From positions 1 to 22,092 of the forward strand of contig LSSL01000531.1 of the NCBI GenBank assembly GCA_001953115.1: a stretch of DNA of 22,092 nucleotides. The letters are read 5' to 3'. The stretch comes from Smittium mucronatum (Eukaryota > Kickxellomycota > Harpellomycetes > Harpellales > Legeriomycetaceae). Positions 1-10,076 of this stretch are shown in pieces. Each line of letters opens with the position of its first letter. Positions within the stretch are counted from its first letter, which is position 1. Below the pieces are notes generated by a model. The model saw only the letters and a list, made by a program, of their open reading frames with translations, searched no databases and was not told where the DNA came from. The translations under genes and the position numbers were made by a program.

Positions 1-285
1 TTTTTTTACGCAGAATTTATTTTTAAACTTAATAAAAATGAACAAAAAAATTATTAAAAAATTTAAAAAAAAGTTGAAAATTTTTGAAAAAATTTCCTAC
101 CCAACTCCGCTCCTCCGCTCTAGCAGCTCCGTACCCACTGGGCATTGGTTCAAGGGGGCTGGTGATCTACCAATACTTTCCAGTATTAATAGACGGGCAA
201 CACGAATGCCATCCAAAAATTTTGCTGTTCCCAGTTCAATTATTTGGCTGGCGTCGTCTGCGCGGAGTTCCACCACACCACTCTA
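1..285 (-). mobile_element. Non-LTR retroelement copy A (3' part, A tail at window edge)
   Basis: Read on the minus strand, this GC-richer stretch runs into an A/T-rich 3' region with AATAAA, then TTCTGCGT and an A tail (T1-T7 on the plus strand, cut by the window edge). The core at 141-162 matches 19 of 22 bases of the core in the element at 9761-10060. The stretch around 105-155 matches the copy at 11144 (the shared frame reads LEPMPS-YGAA-A-E-SWV in both). A second minus frame is open for about 57 codons (VELRADDASQ... to LLERRSGVG) but I recognise no domain. The 5' boundary near 285 is estimated. It could be a LINE 3' end or a SINE; I see no clear pol III A and B boxes. Confidence 0.6.
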
Positions 286-340
286 GACATTCCATACTCA
301 CCGAGAATTGGTTCAATGGAGCACATATTGATTAGCCGTC
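275..340 (-). repeat. Older fragment A' of the same retroelement core
   Basis: On the minus strand this piece repeats the core found at about 100-155. Both start with TTGAACCAAT and translate as LNQ-x-x-V-x-x-E-x-LE, at roughly 70% base identity. It directly adjoins copy A, so copy A may have inserted beside or into an older relative. Its limits are unclear. Confidence 0.4.
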
Positions 341-621
341 GTCTAAATAGTTTAAAATTGCGAAATTTGGCATAATGCATAATGCATGGAGCAAATAGCA
401 TTTTCAGTTTCTTTTTGATAATTTTTTTTCCAAGAAACACTAAGTTCAGCACAGGGGTTCTTACTTTCTTTAGGGTTAATCTAAAATCCAAATTCTGAAA
501 ACGATAGATGAAAACGGGCCTTAAATTTTATAAAGCAAGCTAAATTTACCAAAGAAATCACAAATATAGGGGTCTAAATAGATCAGTGAAGATAAAAATT
601 TAAATAGTAAAATGCTCGAAT
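341..621. other. Intergenic, 3' flank of the kinase gene
   Basis: AT-rich DNA with no convincing reading frame. It lies just downstream of the kinase stop codon (minus strand), so it should hold the 3' UTR and poly(A) site. I see no canonical AATAAA in the sense direction close to the stop. Confidence 0.5.
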
Positions 622-3600
622 CTAATCGCCTCCGCCGTATTTTTTAACTATTTCTTTGGGAAATTCATACCAAGGTAGCCAAAATGACACCGCAGAATAC
701 AGATCTTTTAAACTCATAGGTTTAGAATAAACAGAATCAAACCCCATTATACTTTCATTAGAGTTGTTGTTAAACATATCTTTTACGGATGTATCTGCGC
801 TAAGTGCCAATATGATTGATCTGGTAAATTGAGTGCGGTCCCTGTCGGATCTAATTTTTGAACGGTTCCAGTGGGATAAAGAATCGCTTATCTTATCAAA
901 ATTATTAGAAAAGTCCCGAGTGTTGACTAGAAAATTATTTTTATCAAGTTTGGGATTATTTAAATTTTCTATCAGTGAAAGGTTTTTTGAATATATGTAT
1001 TTTTTGCCATTATTATTCTTAGCAAAATGATCGGTATCATTTGGATAATTATGCTTTGAATCGGCATAAATGGCGCAATTAATATCAGAAATATTTAATT
1101 GATCTCTCTCGACTTGACGAATATACTTAGTGGCCTGATAACCATCGACTTGTGGCATCTGAATATCCATGAAGATGAGATAATATTTACCAGGTTCAAA
1201 AAGATTGCATGCAACTACTCCATCAGCAGCTGAGTCGACATCTTTAATTCCTAATTTCTTCAGCTGTCCAACAAGCAACATCCGATTTGGAGAGCTGTCA
1301 TCAGCAACAAGAATTCTGAGGCTTTTTCTTTTAACTAAATTATATTAATTTAAAGACGAGGAATTTTTGAAGTCAAAAAGCTGAAAGAATGTGCTAAAAT
1401 AAAAAAGGTTGAAATTTTAAGTGATGGAAAATATATGAAAAACGAATTACCATAGGCATCTGTTCCTGATTCAGTATTTGACATGGTAAGAGATTCGTTT
1501 TCTTTAAAAATGTGTTTATAGGAATTTCTTGAAGAGTTGGATTTACGGGGAGATGAATTGGAGTTCAGTAAGGAGGAATATATGCTAGTTTTAGAGGGGA
1601 AGGTGGAAATGTAACCATTTTTGTTTTTTGAATCAGGATAAATATGTTTGTTACCGAAGTGATCAATAATTGAAGATCTTTCAAGATCTGTGTTGATTTG
1701 ATGTTTACTGGAATTTATAGAGTAGTCATTGGATTTTTTGGGAGAGACACATGGTTTTGAGTTAGAATTAGAGTGAAATTTGGAGGGGCTTTCAGAAAAT
1801 TCGAGACCTTGGTGGTTAAATAAATTATTGGGTCCAGTAGAGTCGAGTAAAGAGTTTTTATTTTTAAAAAGGTTAGAATTAGAGAATTTTTGCTTTGGTG
1901 AAAATGAATTTTTGCGATGTCCTATGGTTTCCTTAAATGCATTTATTTCGAAATATTCTAAATCAGAGCTTTTACCTTTGTTTAACATTTTAGTTTTTGT
2001 GTTGTCAATAACAGATATATCATTGAAGTTGGGATTTTTCAAACACTCTAGGCCAATATCAGACTCAAAATTTTTGTTATGATAATGAGATGTCTGGGGA
2101 TTAAACCATAGAGATGAAGTGTCATGCGTTTTTTTATTTGTTGAAACAGAAGAATCTGGTAAATTGGGAGAGTTACTCCTAGTGTCAGATGGGCAATCTC
2201 CTAAATTTTTAAAGTTTATAATAGGGTTGAAGTCATTGATACTATTTTGAGTATTTTTTAGAGGAAATATGGGCTTTTTTGATTCAAAAAACTCATGGGA
2301 AATTGATTTTTCCGGTAATTTGCGCTCAAGAGGACTTTTTAAGTGAATTCTGCTTGAGGTTGCTTTGGATGGGATAACACCAGACGAATTTTTTTGATTT
2401 AGCGTCACCATTTTTGAACGATAAAATGAATCTTTGGGATTAATTTGGTTGTGAATATGGTGGCTGCTGGATATTGATTTTGACTCGATATCCAATTTGT
2501 TAAAATTACAAGATATGTCTAATTCGACGTTTGAGACTAAGAGAGTTGGTGCACTCCAATGTCTGAAATCATTTTCCAGTGATCTTAATTCCGATTTTCC
2601 ATTAGGATAGATATTAGAATAAACGTTATTATCGGAATTATTTGATTTCTTTGATTTGTGGTTTGGAGTATTCGGGAATTTTAAAATCTTATCAGGGTAC
2701 ATGGGCAAACTATTAAATGGCTTATTTATCGGGATTTTTTCTGTTCTAAATCTATATTTCAAGGCAATTTTGCTAAGAAGCTCAGACATGTATAATGCAA
2801 AGGAATGATGGTCCGAAATTAAATTATTTCCAAAAGATGTCGATTTCTCATTATTTTTTTTGAATATAGGATCAGGTGTATCAATTAAAACAGAGCCTCT
2901 GTTTGCGAATACTAGAGTTTTTAGATCAAAGAAATATCCCAAATTATTTAGGATTGGTGACTCCATATTCTCAATTAGATTTGTGTATTTCTCTAAATAC
3001 TCAAATAAATACTGTGAGTTAAATGAAACTTTATTTAGGAATGGATTAGAACTGGATTTCTTAGTACGAACATTAAAAATTTCTAAACCATTCCTAGTAG
3101 GGACAAGATCACTGATAAGATAGACACCGTCTTTAAAAAATTCGTATGATAATTTTTGATTTTTTTTGTAAAGGAGTTTTGAATCATGATAAAAGTTGGG
3201 ATGAAGCTGATTATGGCTGTTTGATGCCTTAATTGAAGTGGAGAATTGAGAGAAATCACCAATTACACCATCATTTTTTGAGTTTGGTGGGCTCGATAAA
3301 GTGTATGAAAGATTTCTAATATCGGTTTTAGCCTGTAATGATGGATTTTTATTGTTATTGAATAGCTCATAATCTGAATAACATGAATCCAATCCGATTA
3401 ATTCATCGGAATAAACAAATCTACAAACAAGATCCTCGCCGTTATATGAAGAGGTTTCTATGCAATTCTCGGTTTTTGAGTTGGTATGAATATTGAAGTT
3501 TGAGAAAATTTTCTCAGATTCTGGGAAATTTTTCTCTATATTAAAGTTCGGTAAATCAAAATGAAGGTATTTTGACTTAGATTTTTTTGGAGTAAGATGA

Positions 3601-6600
3601 GAGGGCGAGCTATTCCGGAATTTTGAATTTAGTTTAGATTTAAGAGATTTGTAAGAGCCGCTGGTGTGATTCTTAGGTGAGCTTTTGTCTTGGTAAATAT
3701 AATCGTAGAGGTCCTTAGTGGATTTTGCGAGAGTGCGATTTAGGGAGGGTGTGGCTTGAAAAGAGTTTGAATTCAACAATGTGTCTGAAATTTTAATATT
3801 ACTCGGAACATATCTGGAGTGATTAAAAAAATTATGAGGATCAATTTTTTTATGAAGAATGCTAGTTGTGCTTGGCGAAAACTCTGTTAAGTGTTCAATT
3901 TTTTCAGGTGGTTCTACATGGTAACTGGAGGTTTGAATCTCTGAACGGGAATTACATTTTTTTAATTTCTTTTGAACTTGAAGTTTTGGGGGTTTAACAA
4001 CTGATCGGTTAAATTGAGATGCTCTGAAATAAGAATCAAAACTTAACACTCTTTTTAATGCAACTTGAGAATTACACGGGGCCATTCCAGATTTGGATTC
4101 GATCCTAGGAGTGTCAATGTTTGAACTTTCAAAAATGTTACTAAAATTTACAGAAAATCTTTTTAATTTTGATGATTTGACAAGTTCTTTTACATGTTGA
4201 TGTGGGCTTGAAATAGTGGGGGTTTTTAAATCAATTCCCGGGGTTTTTTGGTTTGAATAAAACATATTTTTTAGCTTTAGACTAGCCCTTTTAGGTTTAA
4301 TTTCGTATTTATGTAACTCGTGACTGCTATTAGATGTAATAGAGTTGTCAGAGGAGCCAAAAGCCTCAAAATTCAACCTCGCAATATCATGAAAAGGCTT
4401 TCTTAAACAGTGAATTGGTACTAAAGAGCCCACCTCTTTACGATTGGAGTCTTCAGCTTCTGATAACAGGAAATTTTTCTCGGAAGAGATTTCTACCTCA
4501 GATTGAGTTTGAAGATTCTCCCTTAATTGGGAAATTGTCTCAGTTGAACCAAAAAAATCTTTTTTTATAAAATGACTAGTTAGGTATCGATTTAGATTTG
4601 CTGACTTAGAAATAGTGCTTTCAGAATTAATAAATTCCCCTAGACTTATTTGATCGGGATAGTTAGAAGATGATTCAGGCGATTTGTTAAAGGAGTAATT
4701 TTGGACGTCTGTATAGTAAATAGAAATACTTTTAAAATATGTACAGAGTAGCTCGAATTATAAAATAGTTTTAATAATCGGAGAAAGGATGAAAAGAAAA
4801 GAAAATTAAAAAGAAAAACTAAAAAAATACATTTGAATATAACAAAAAATGAATATACCTTTTTTATTAGTGATTTCGTTTATTTGGGGGTGTTTTTTTA
4901 TCAAAAGATAAGATGGTTCTCGAGAAAATTCTCCGGATTTAGAAGTGTAGGATTTATAATTAGAATAATCATGAAGCGAGGATGATTTGGATGAACTGTC
5001 TAAGTCAATATTATTGAGAAAATTTGAATGTTCTTTAGAGGGTATTTTCGATTTATGAGTGCTTATGCCGCCAGAGCTATGAAACTTATCTTGATAAATG
5101 GATTTGGAGTTAGTGTTCTGTGGACTTGAAGAAGAGAAATCATCTGAAGGGTTTCTAACATCTAACGAAGAGAAAAGCTGAGAATTTTGAAGGCTAAAAT
5201 TTTCTGGAGTAATTTTAATAGGAATTTCATTTTTTTTCGAAAATTGATAAAAAATACTTTGAACATCGCTCAATTTTTTTATGGCTGGCTCTAAATCATT
5301 CAGCAATGTTGGCTCTGTTATTGGCTTGGAAATAAGAACAATTGAGTAATAATAACTTATTAGTGGTGGTATCATTGATAATTTGATTTGCTTATGTCCG
5401 TAGAATATCACAAGAAGTCCCTTTTTAATACCAGTGGGATGATTTGCAAGATTGGCATCAAAAAGATCGTATGAATCGCTTACAGAATATAGCTCAGGTT
5501 TACTAGAGACAGAGTAATGGCTATCAATTCCAGATGTTTGAAGACCAAGTTTATTATTTTTATTATCTTCAAGTTTATTAATTTGGATATTGGAAGTGGC
5601 AACTTTAATTCCACGCCTTTTCTGGATGTTTTCAAATGATCTATGTTTCTTTATTTTATTTACAGAAGATAAAAAAATTTCGGTGGATCTTTGGGAAATG
5701 AAATTTAAAGCGGACCTGGATCTCTTTCGTTCAAATTCTAAAAAGTTGGCATCTTTACAAAATTCAAGTTTTGAATCAAATGGAAGGTGGTTACAATCAA
5801 AAGAATCTCTGTTGGTCTTTCGAAAAAAGGGCTGTTTATTGTGTTTTGATTGGATAACAATCTCCGCAGCCTCAATTAACCATTCAGATATTGAAAATAA
5901 AGCTGGGCTGAAGTCATAATATGATTCAAAGTCAGTTTCCAAAATATTAATATTTTTCGAAATTTCCTTGTGAATAGCTTTTGTCAATCCAGTTTTTTTG
6001 GAATTGGTGTCCCACTCAATAAATTCCAGGGAGTCGGTCAATTCGATTAAAAAGGTAGGGATAGTGTCGATATCGGAAATTATTTCATTAGGAGAGACAA
6101 TGTTTGATTTTTCATGAATTTTTGAAGAGGATAAATGAAATTCCGGATTATCACTTTTAGAAGATGGTTCTTTTAAATCTATAACATTAACATTTTTAGA
6201 ACCCCAACTATTTTTACAAAGATTGGCCAAGAAATGGGTGAATCTTAGAGAAGAGCCGAGAATAATGAAATGTGTAGAATTTAAAAAGGTTAAGGTATCT
6301 TGGTTAATTTGAAAATTAAGGTTCTGTGCTAAAGCATTAACAGGACTTGATACTCCATTTCTATTATTAATATCGTGATGAGAAAAAAATGGAATCTTTT
6401 GAAAATCTTTTTCAGAAATCGAATTCTCTCTAAAACCAGATAGATTTTCTTTAATGTTATCATTAAAAAACGAATTTTTTAGAACTTTGAAACTTGAGGA
6501 CGAGTTGTTTTTAAAAATTGGTAAAGTATTAGAAAACAATGGAATTTCTGGATCTAGTTCATCTCCATATTCACCTAAATCAGAAAGGTTAACCTCAGAG

Positions 6601-8480
6601 GATCTGTTAGGCAAATCATGATTGATGAGGGAAGCTGGTGAAATTTTATCGTAAGCCCCTAAAGTGTCTTGTTTAATTGGGAGAGGCAGCCTTACTCCAA
6701 AAACAGAACCGACATTAGGCATTGATTTGACCCAGACTTTTCCTTCCATCATTGTGGTTAGGTTTTTGACCAAGTAAAGACCAAGACCTGTTCCAAGTTT
6801 GGAATTTTTGGACTCGTTTCCACCAACTTGGACAAACTCTCTAAAAAGTAAGGAATGGAGCTCGATTGGGATACCACAACCAGTATCCTCTACTCTGATC
6901 TCGATGAAAGATTTTCTGGGAGTAGAAGCTAAACAACGGACAACAATTTTGACTTCTCCTCCTGAGCTGGTGAATTTTATAGAATTTGACAACAGATTAA
7001 TTATTATTTGACGTATTCTACCAGGATCGCCATAAAACTCTTGGGGTACGTTTCTGGGATAATCTACAAGAAGCTCAATGTTACTTTCTATTGTTGATCC
7101 AACTAACATTTGGGCTACCGTATAAACCAACTGGTGTAAATTAAAATGAGAAATTTGAAGCTGCATTTTGTTAGCGCCTAGTTTACTAACATCGAGGATA
7201 GTATTAAGTAAATCAAGAAGATGTACGCTGGCGTAATGGATATGACCCATATTCTTCCTTTGGTTTGAATTCAATTGGCCATCTTCCATTAGCAGTTCAT
7301 TCCAACCTATTATAGCGCTTATGGGGGTCCTTAGTTCATGAGAAAGTTGGGAGACTAGTTGCATTTGTTTCACACTAACTTTCATTTGTTTGTTAGATAA
7401 TGAGCAGGCGGCCTCGATACAATAATATCCTGTTTGAGAAAATATAAAGCCTGCAATAAAAGATACGATAGATATAAGGATTGATTGAGACACATTCCAA
7501 ATAAAAGGGGCACCCAGATATAAAATATCGGTATCCAAATTTTCTTGATAGTAATGAATTTTGAATTGATATATGATACTAGTTTTTTTCGAGCTATTAG
7601 AAAGAAATCTCTCGCCCTTAATTGAAGATAGATTGAAGTTATCCAAATGAAATTGAATATTTATCAGAATCAACCAGAAAAAAATTGTGAGAGATGAAAG
7701 ACTTAGATAACTAGCATGATCTATAGAGAATCCCAAAGTAAACATTATTACAGAAATGGAAAATGGTGTCCATAATAAGGACCAGCCATAATTATATATG
7801 TCAGAGAATACTAAGCAAATAAGACTCAATATACAGAAAAATATAACGTTGGATCGATCTTTTAATTTTCTCGTGAGGATATAGGCTAAAATCAACGCCA
7901 TTATTGATAATATGGAGGCTCCAAAATTAAACGAGAAATAAGCGTACAATAACAACCTATTATATATAGATTTAAAATGTAAGAGCATTTTCGAAATTGG
8001 ATTCGAGTGATTGATGTTTGAAAGATGGGAAAAATTTATTGGATCGTTTCTTTTAAACACATTAGAAGAATCTGAAGAGAGGGTAAAGTTGACAAAGTTG
8101 AGCAATAACCACAGAGAGGAAAATGAATACATAATGCAACCCAATATTAAATTAAAAAAATAATTGTATATATCAGAAACTTCGGGGTATTGTGGCAAAG
8201 AGGAATACGTTTTGAATAAGTTTCCCAAGTAGTTCTTGAAATCGAAAGACAGTACGGTAAATATTGAAGTTTGGGTGATTTTGTTGTTTTCGGTTTCACC
8301 GATATTCCACAGCTTTCTTTTCCTCACTTTTTTTTTATTGGAAGAAGAATGAAAATTATAATCACGGTTGAGCATTGAATTGAAAGTATTGTCCGAATCG
8401 AGATCGCCGACATCAGGTGGACACTCAAACAATTCGTTCTCAATTTTTTTTTCAATCTCATTGTCGGAACGAGAAGCCAT
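622..8480 (-). CDS. Giant hybrid histidine kinase, three exons (8480-4859, 4708-1451, 1334-622)
   Basis: Membrane sensor kinase of a fungal-type His-to-Asp phosphorelay. The three exons splice in phase to 2,530 residues. The start is the ATG at 8480; the open frame continues only five codons upstream, to a TTG. Predicted membrane helices lie near residues 107-130, 177-203, 211-228, 233-252, 255-276 and 329-349. HisKA follows with SHELRTP (His381). HATPase_c has the N box NLLSNSIKFT (Asn499), G1 EDTGCGIP (Asp532), an F-box-like LFREFVQVG and G2 GTGLGL (563-568), ending near 605. Residues about 730-1070 look like a degenerate receiver. Exon 2 encodes a Ser/Asn/Lys-rich linker with one more ordered patch near 1725-1880. 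The C-terminal receiver has VADDSSPN (Asp2305, Asp2306), FMDIQMP (phospho-acceptor Asp2350), LSA (Ser2472) and SKP (Lys2498), with an unusual insertion of about 90 residues before Ser2472. All catalytic residues are present, so it should be active. The ligand and fungal HHK group cannot be assigned from sequence alone. Confidence 0.93.
1335..1450 (-). other. Intron 2 of the kinase gene (116 nt, phase 1)
   Basis: The minus-strand donor is TATG|GTAATTCG and the acceptor is AATTTAG|TTAAAAG. Splicing joins G to TT to make a Val codon (residue 2294) and restores KRKSLRILVADDSSPN, the start of the receiver domain. That start is lost if translation begins at the downstream ATG at 1281. The restored acidic pair and beta-1 strand are strong support. 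Confidence 0.85.
4709..4858 (-). other. Intron 1 of the kinase gene (150 nt, phase 1)
   Basis: The minus-strand donor is AAG|GTATATTC, the acceptor is ACTATACAG|ACGTCC, and the interior is very T-rich. Without splicing the frame stops at 4806. With it, the last G of exon 1 plus AC of exon 2 forms an Asp codon (residue 1208) and the frame continues into exon 2, which is open back to about 4758. Phase, consensus and base composition agree. Confidence 0.85.
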
Positions 8481-8499
8481 ATTCTTGATAATCAAGAAT
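8481..8499. promoter_or_regulatory. Perfect 9-bp inverted repeat abutting the kinase start codon
   Basis: ATTCTTGAT, one base, ATCAAGAAT, ending one base before the ATG at 8480. In the mRNA leader it could fold as an 8-bp stem with a 3-nt loop. As DNA it is a candidate dimeric protein site. The palindrome is seen; any function is inferred, and chance palindromes are common in AT-rich DNA. Confidence 0.35.
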
Positions 8500-8759
8500 T
8501 CATTTGGCTTAAATGTAGTTTTGATAAAAAAATATAGTATTTAAGACTAAATCTCAATTGCAGTTTGGTACAGTAAGAACACAAATAATGCAAACTTGAA
8601 CAAAGTTATGCATATTGGGTATTAATATCAAGAAAAAATGATAAATTAGGTTGATCAGATTTAGTTGTATATTCAATTGGCCCATTTGTGTACAGTGATA
8701 CTGAGAAGGTCAGTTGTCAGCCGTTTCTCTTTTGTTAGAAAAAAAAAGGTGACATCTCT
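8500..8759. other. Upstream region of the kinase gene
   Basis: AT-rich presumptive promoter and leader of the minus-strand kinase. No specific factor site is recognised. A 12-base word TCAATTGGCCCA near 8674-8685 also occurs inside the MITE at 9161-9332, so an old MITE fragment may lie here, but I cannot draw its ends. Confidence 0.35.
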
Positions 8760-8922
8760 TTAGCTCTTTCCAAACCCAAAAATGTATTAGCTATTATTTG
8801 CGAAATTATAAACCTTTTTTCCATGGTGTTATAAATTAAGCCAATTAAAAATCCTAACTATATTAGTTATTATTGACTAAAAAATGCAGAATATTTTTGT
8901 ATCCCGGCCTTGAAGGGGTTAA
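8760..8922 (+). mobile_element. Diverged TTAA MITE copy 0
   Basis: The left end TTAGCTCTTTCC...CCCAAAAATGT resembles the family left end (TTAACCCTTTC...CCCAAATTGT). The right end CCCGGCCTTGAAGGGGTTAA resembles the family right end (CAGCCCTGAAAGGGTTAA). The spacing of 163 bp fits a family of 167-172 bp. The interior shares the ATTGAC-AAAAA block near 8870. It is too diverged to be certain. It starts only about 280 bp upstream of the kinase ATG. Confidence 0.5.
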
Positions 8923-9104
8923 TTTTCACAGGTATGCAATTCCTAGTAATTCTATTGATTAAGCAAACATTTGCCATTAGAATAGATCTAAAAAAGGCCT
9001 ATAAATTATATATGGTATTTTTTTAACACCACTTACTTTACTATAATAATCCATTGGCTATATATATATTGGAGATTCTTTAGAAGGCCAAGTTTTTTTA
9101 CTCA
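8923..9104. other. Intergenic spacer between MITE copies
   Basis: AT-rich DNA without a reading frame or a repeat I can recognise, lying between two MITE copies. Confidence 0.4.
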
Positions 9105-9439
9105 TTAACCCTTTCCAGCCTAATAATAAGTTTACTATTTATGTAAATAAATCATTTCAATTAACCCTTTCTGGGTCCAAATTGTAACTTCACTCCGATT
9201 TGTGTGAATTAACCCTTTCAATTGGCCCAACTTCGATATTTATTGAATGGTATACAAATAATATTGGTCTAGTGAAAACATTGACCAAAAAGTGAAAGCC
9301 ATTTTTTGAACCATTGCCCCTGAAAGGGTTAACCGATTTTATTCATTTATCCAATAGTACACAAATAATGTGTTTGTAATGAAAAAATTGAGCAAAAAGT
9401 GAATCCCATTTTTTCTACCATCAGCCCTGAAATGGTTAA
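9105..9439 (+). mobile_element. TTAA MITE copy X, split by another MITE
   Basis: The left piece is 9105-9164 (TTAACCCTTTCCAGCC...) and the right piece is 9333-9439 (...CAGCCCTGAAATGGTTAA). Removing the insert and one TTAA gives 167 bp. The join CAATTAACCGATTT lines up with CAATTAGCTGATTT in the reverse complement of the copy at 9614-10101. Both pieces carry the same words as intact copies on either side of the join, so this is one element interrupted by a younger relative. Confidence 0.82.
9161..9332 (+). mobile_element. Complete TTAA MITE (copy 1), nested inside copy X
   Basis: 172 bp including both TTAA ends. The left end TTAACCCTTTCTGGG and the right end CCCCTGAAAGGGTTAA form imperfect terminal inverted repeats of about 13 bp beyond TTAA. 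It sits at an internal TTAA of copy X, which is present on both sides (9161-9164 and 9329-9332), as expected for a TTAA target duplication. TTAA duplication with CCC-starting ends is the hallmark of piggyBac-type elements. It encodes nothing and would need a transposase in trans. Confidence 0.85.
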
Positions 9440-9613
9440 AACATCGTCTACACATTATTTATTTCAGATACCATCCAATAAAAATGTAACAACATGCTGA
9501 ATCTATTAATATTTCCTCATTTTTCCAATAGAAAATTTATTATGCGATTTCAATATCCAATAGTATTAAAGTTTGCATATATATGAATTTCCAAATTAGG
9601 GAAGTGGTATATT
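9440..9613. other. Spacer between MITE copies
   Basis: AT-rich sequence with no reading frame. A word CCAATAGTATTAAAG near 9557 resembles the MITE interior (CCAATAGTAYAC), so it may be MITE-derived, but no ends are visible. Confidence 0.35.
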
Positions 9614-9744
9614 TTAACCCTTTCAGGGCTGATGGCATAAAAAATGGCATTCATTTTTTGCTCAATTTTTTCATTTCAAGCGTATTATTCGTATACTATT
9701 GGATAAATCAAAAAAATCAGCTAATTGAAATGATTAATTTACAC

Positions 9745-9760
9745 AATTAGGAGTGAGACT
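9745..9760. repeat. Left 16-bp target-site duplication of the 300-bp retroelement
   Basis: AATTAGGAGTGAGACT, identical to 10061-10076. It lies within the MITE, and the flanking MITE sequence is continuous once one copy is removed. Confidence 0.9.
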
Positions 9761-10060
9761 GTTAGAAGTAGGCTCTAACTAGGAGCTCAGTAGATTCGGT
9801 GAACTATTTTTCGTTGACAAAGAGCTTAATTCATGACTGCATCTAACCTCAGTCATCCAGCCTACTTGAAGCAATGCCAGGGGGGGGTCTTTCAGTTGGT
9901 AGATTGAACCCTTTTCCCGCAGGCACGCAGCCGGTAGTCCTGCAAAGGAGCTTATTGTAAATAGGATAATAGTCTTTTCTATACATCTTTTTCTTTTTTT
10001 CAAATTTTTTTAGTATAGTTTTTAATGACGTTATCTTACAATAAAATTCCGTGATACAAA
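9761..10060 (+). mobile_element. 300-bp non-LTR retroelement (SINE-like or truncated LINE), copy D
   Basis: Exactly bounded by perfect 16-bp direct repeats. It starts with a small hairpin (GTTAGA...TCTAAC), has a GC-richer middle with a G run (9881-9888), and ends AATAAAATTCCGTGATACAAA-like. The core 9857-9878 matches 19 of 22 bases of copy A at 141-162. Its end resembles the AATAAATTTCCCGT-A(n) end of the element at 11192. The only open frames are short (a 74-codon minus frame at 9779-10003 and about 30 plus codons after the core), without recognised domains. The variable target duplication and A-rich end fit target-primed reverse transcription. LINE versus SINE cannot be decided here. Confidence 0.8.
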
Positions 10061-10076
10061 AATTAGGAGTGAGACT
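10061..10076. repeat. Right 16-bp target-site duplication of the 300-bp retroelement
   Basis: Perfect copy of 9745-9760, followed by the remaining 25 bp of the interrupted MITE. Confidence 0.9.

Noticed and set aside
38..335. Two overlapping plus-strand frames of about 82 codons
   Set aside because: They run antisense through the retroelement copy and start in its A/T-rich tail; no independent protein features.
1350..4433. Exon 2 and exon 3 frames read as two separate genes
   Set aside because: The exon 2 frame has no ATG at its apparent start (GTG at 4433) and stays open further upstream. Both junctions have in-phase splice sites, and only splicing restores the start of the receiver domain.
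9761..9920. tRNA-like head (GAGCTCAGTAG and GATTGAACCC) for a tRNA-derived SINE
   Set aside because: The two box-like words are about 115 bases apart and mismatch the A and B box consensus; no cloverleaf can be drawn.
9779..10003. 74-codon minus frame inside the 300-bp element
   Set aside because: It lies within a short retroelement read in the other orientation, has no recognised domain, and begins in A-rich tail sequence.
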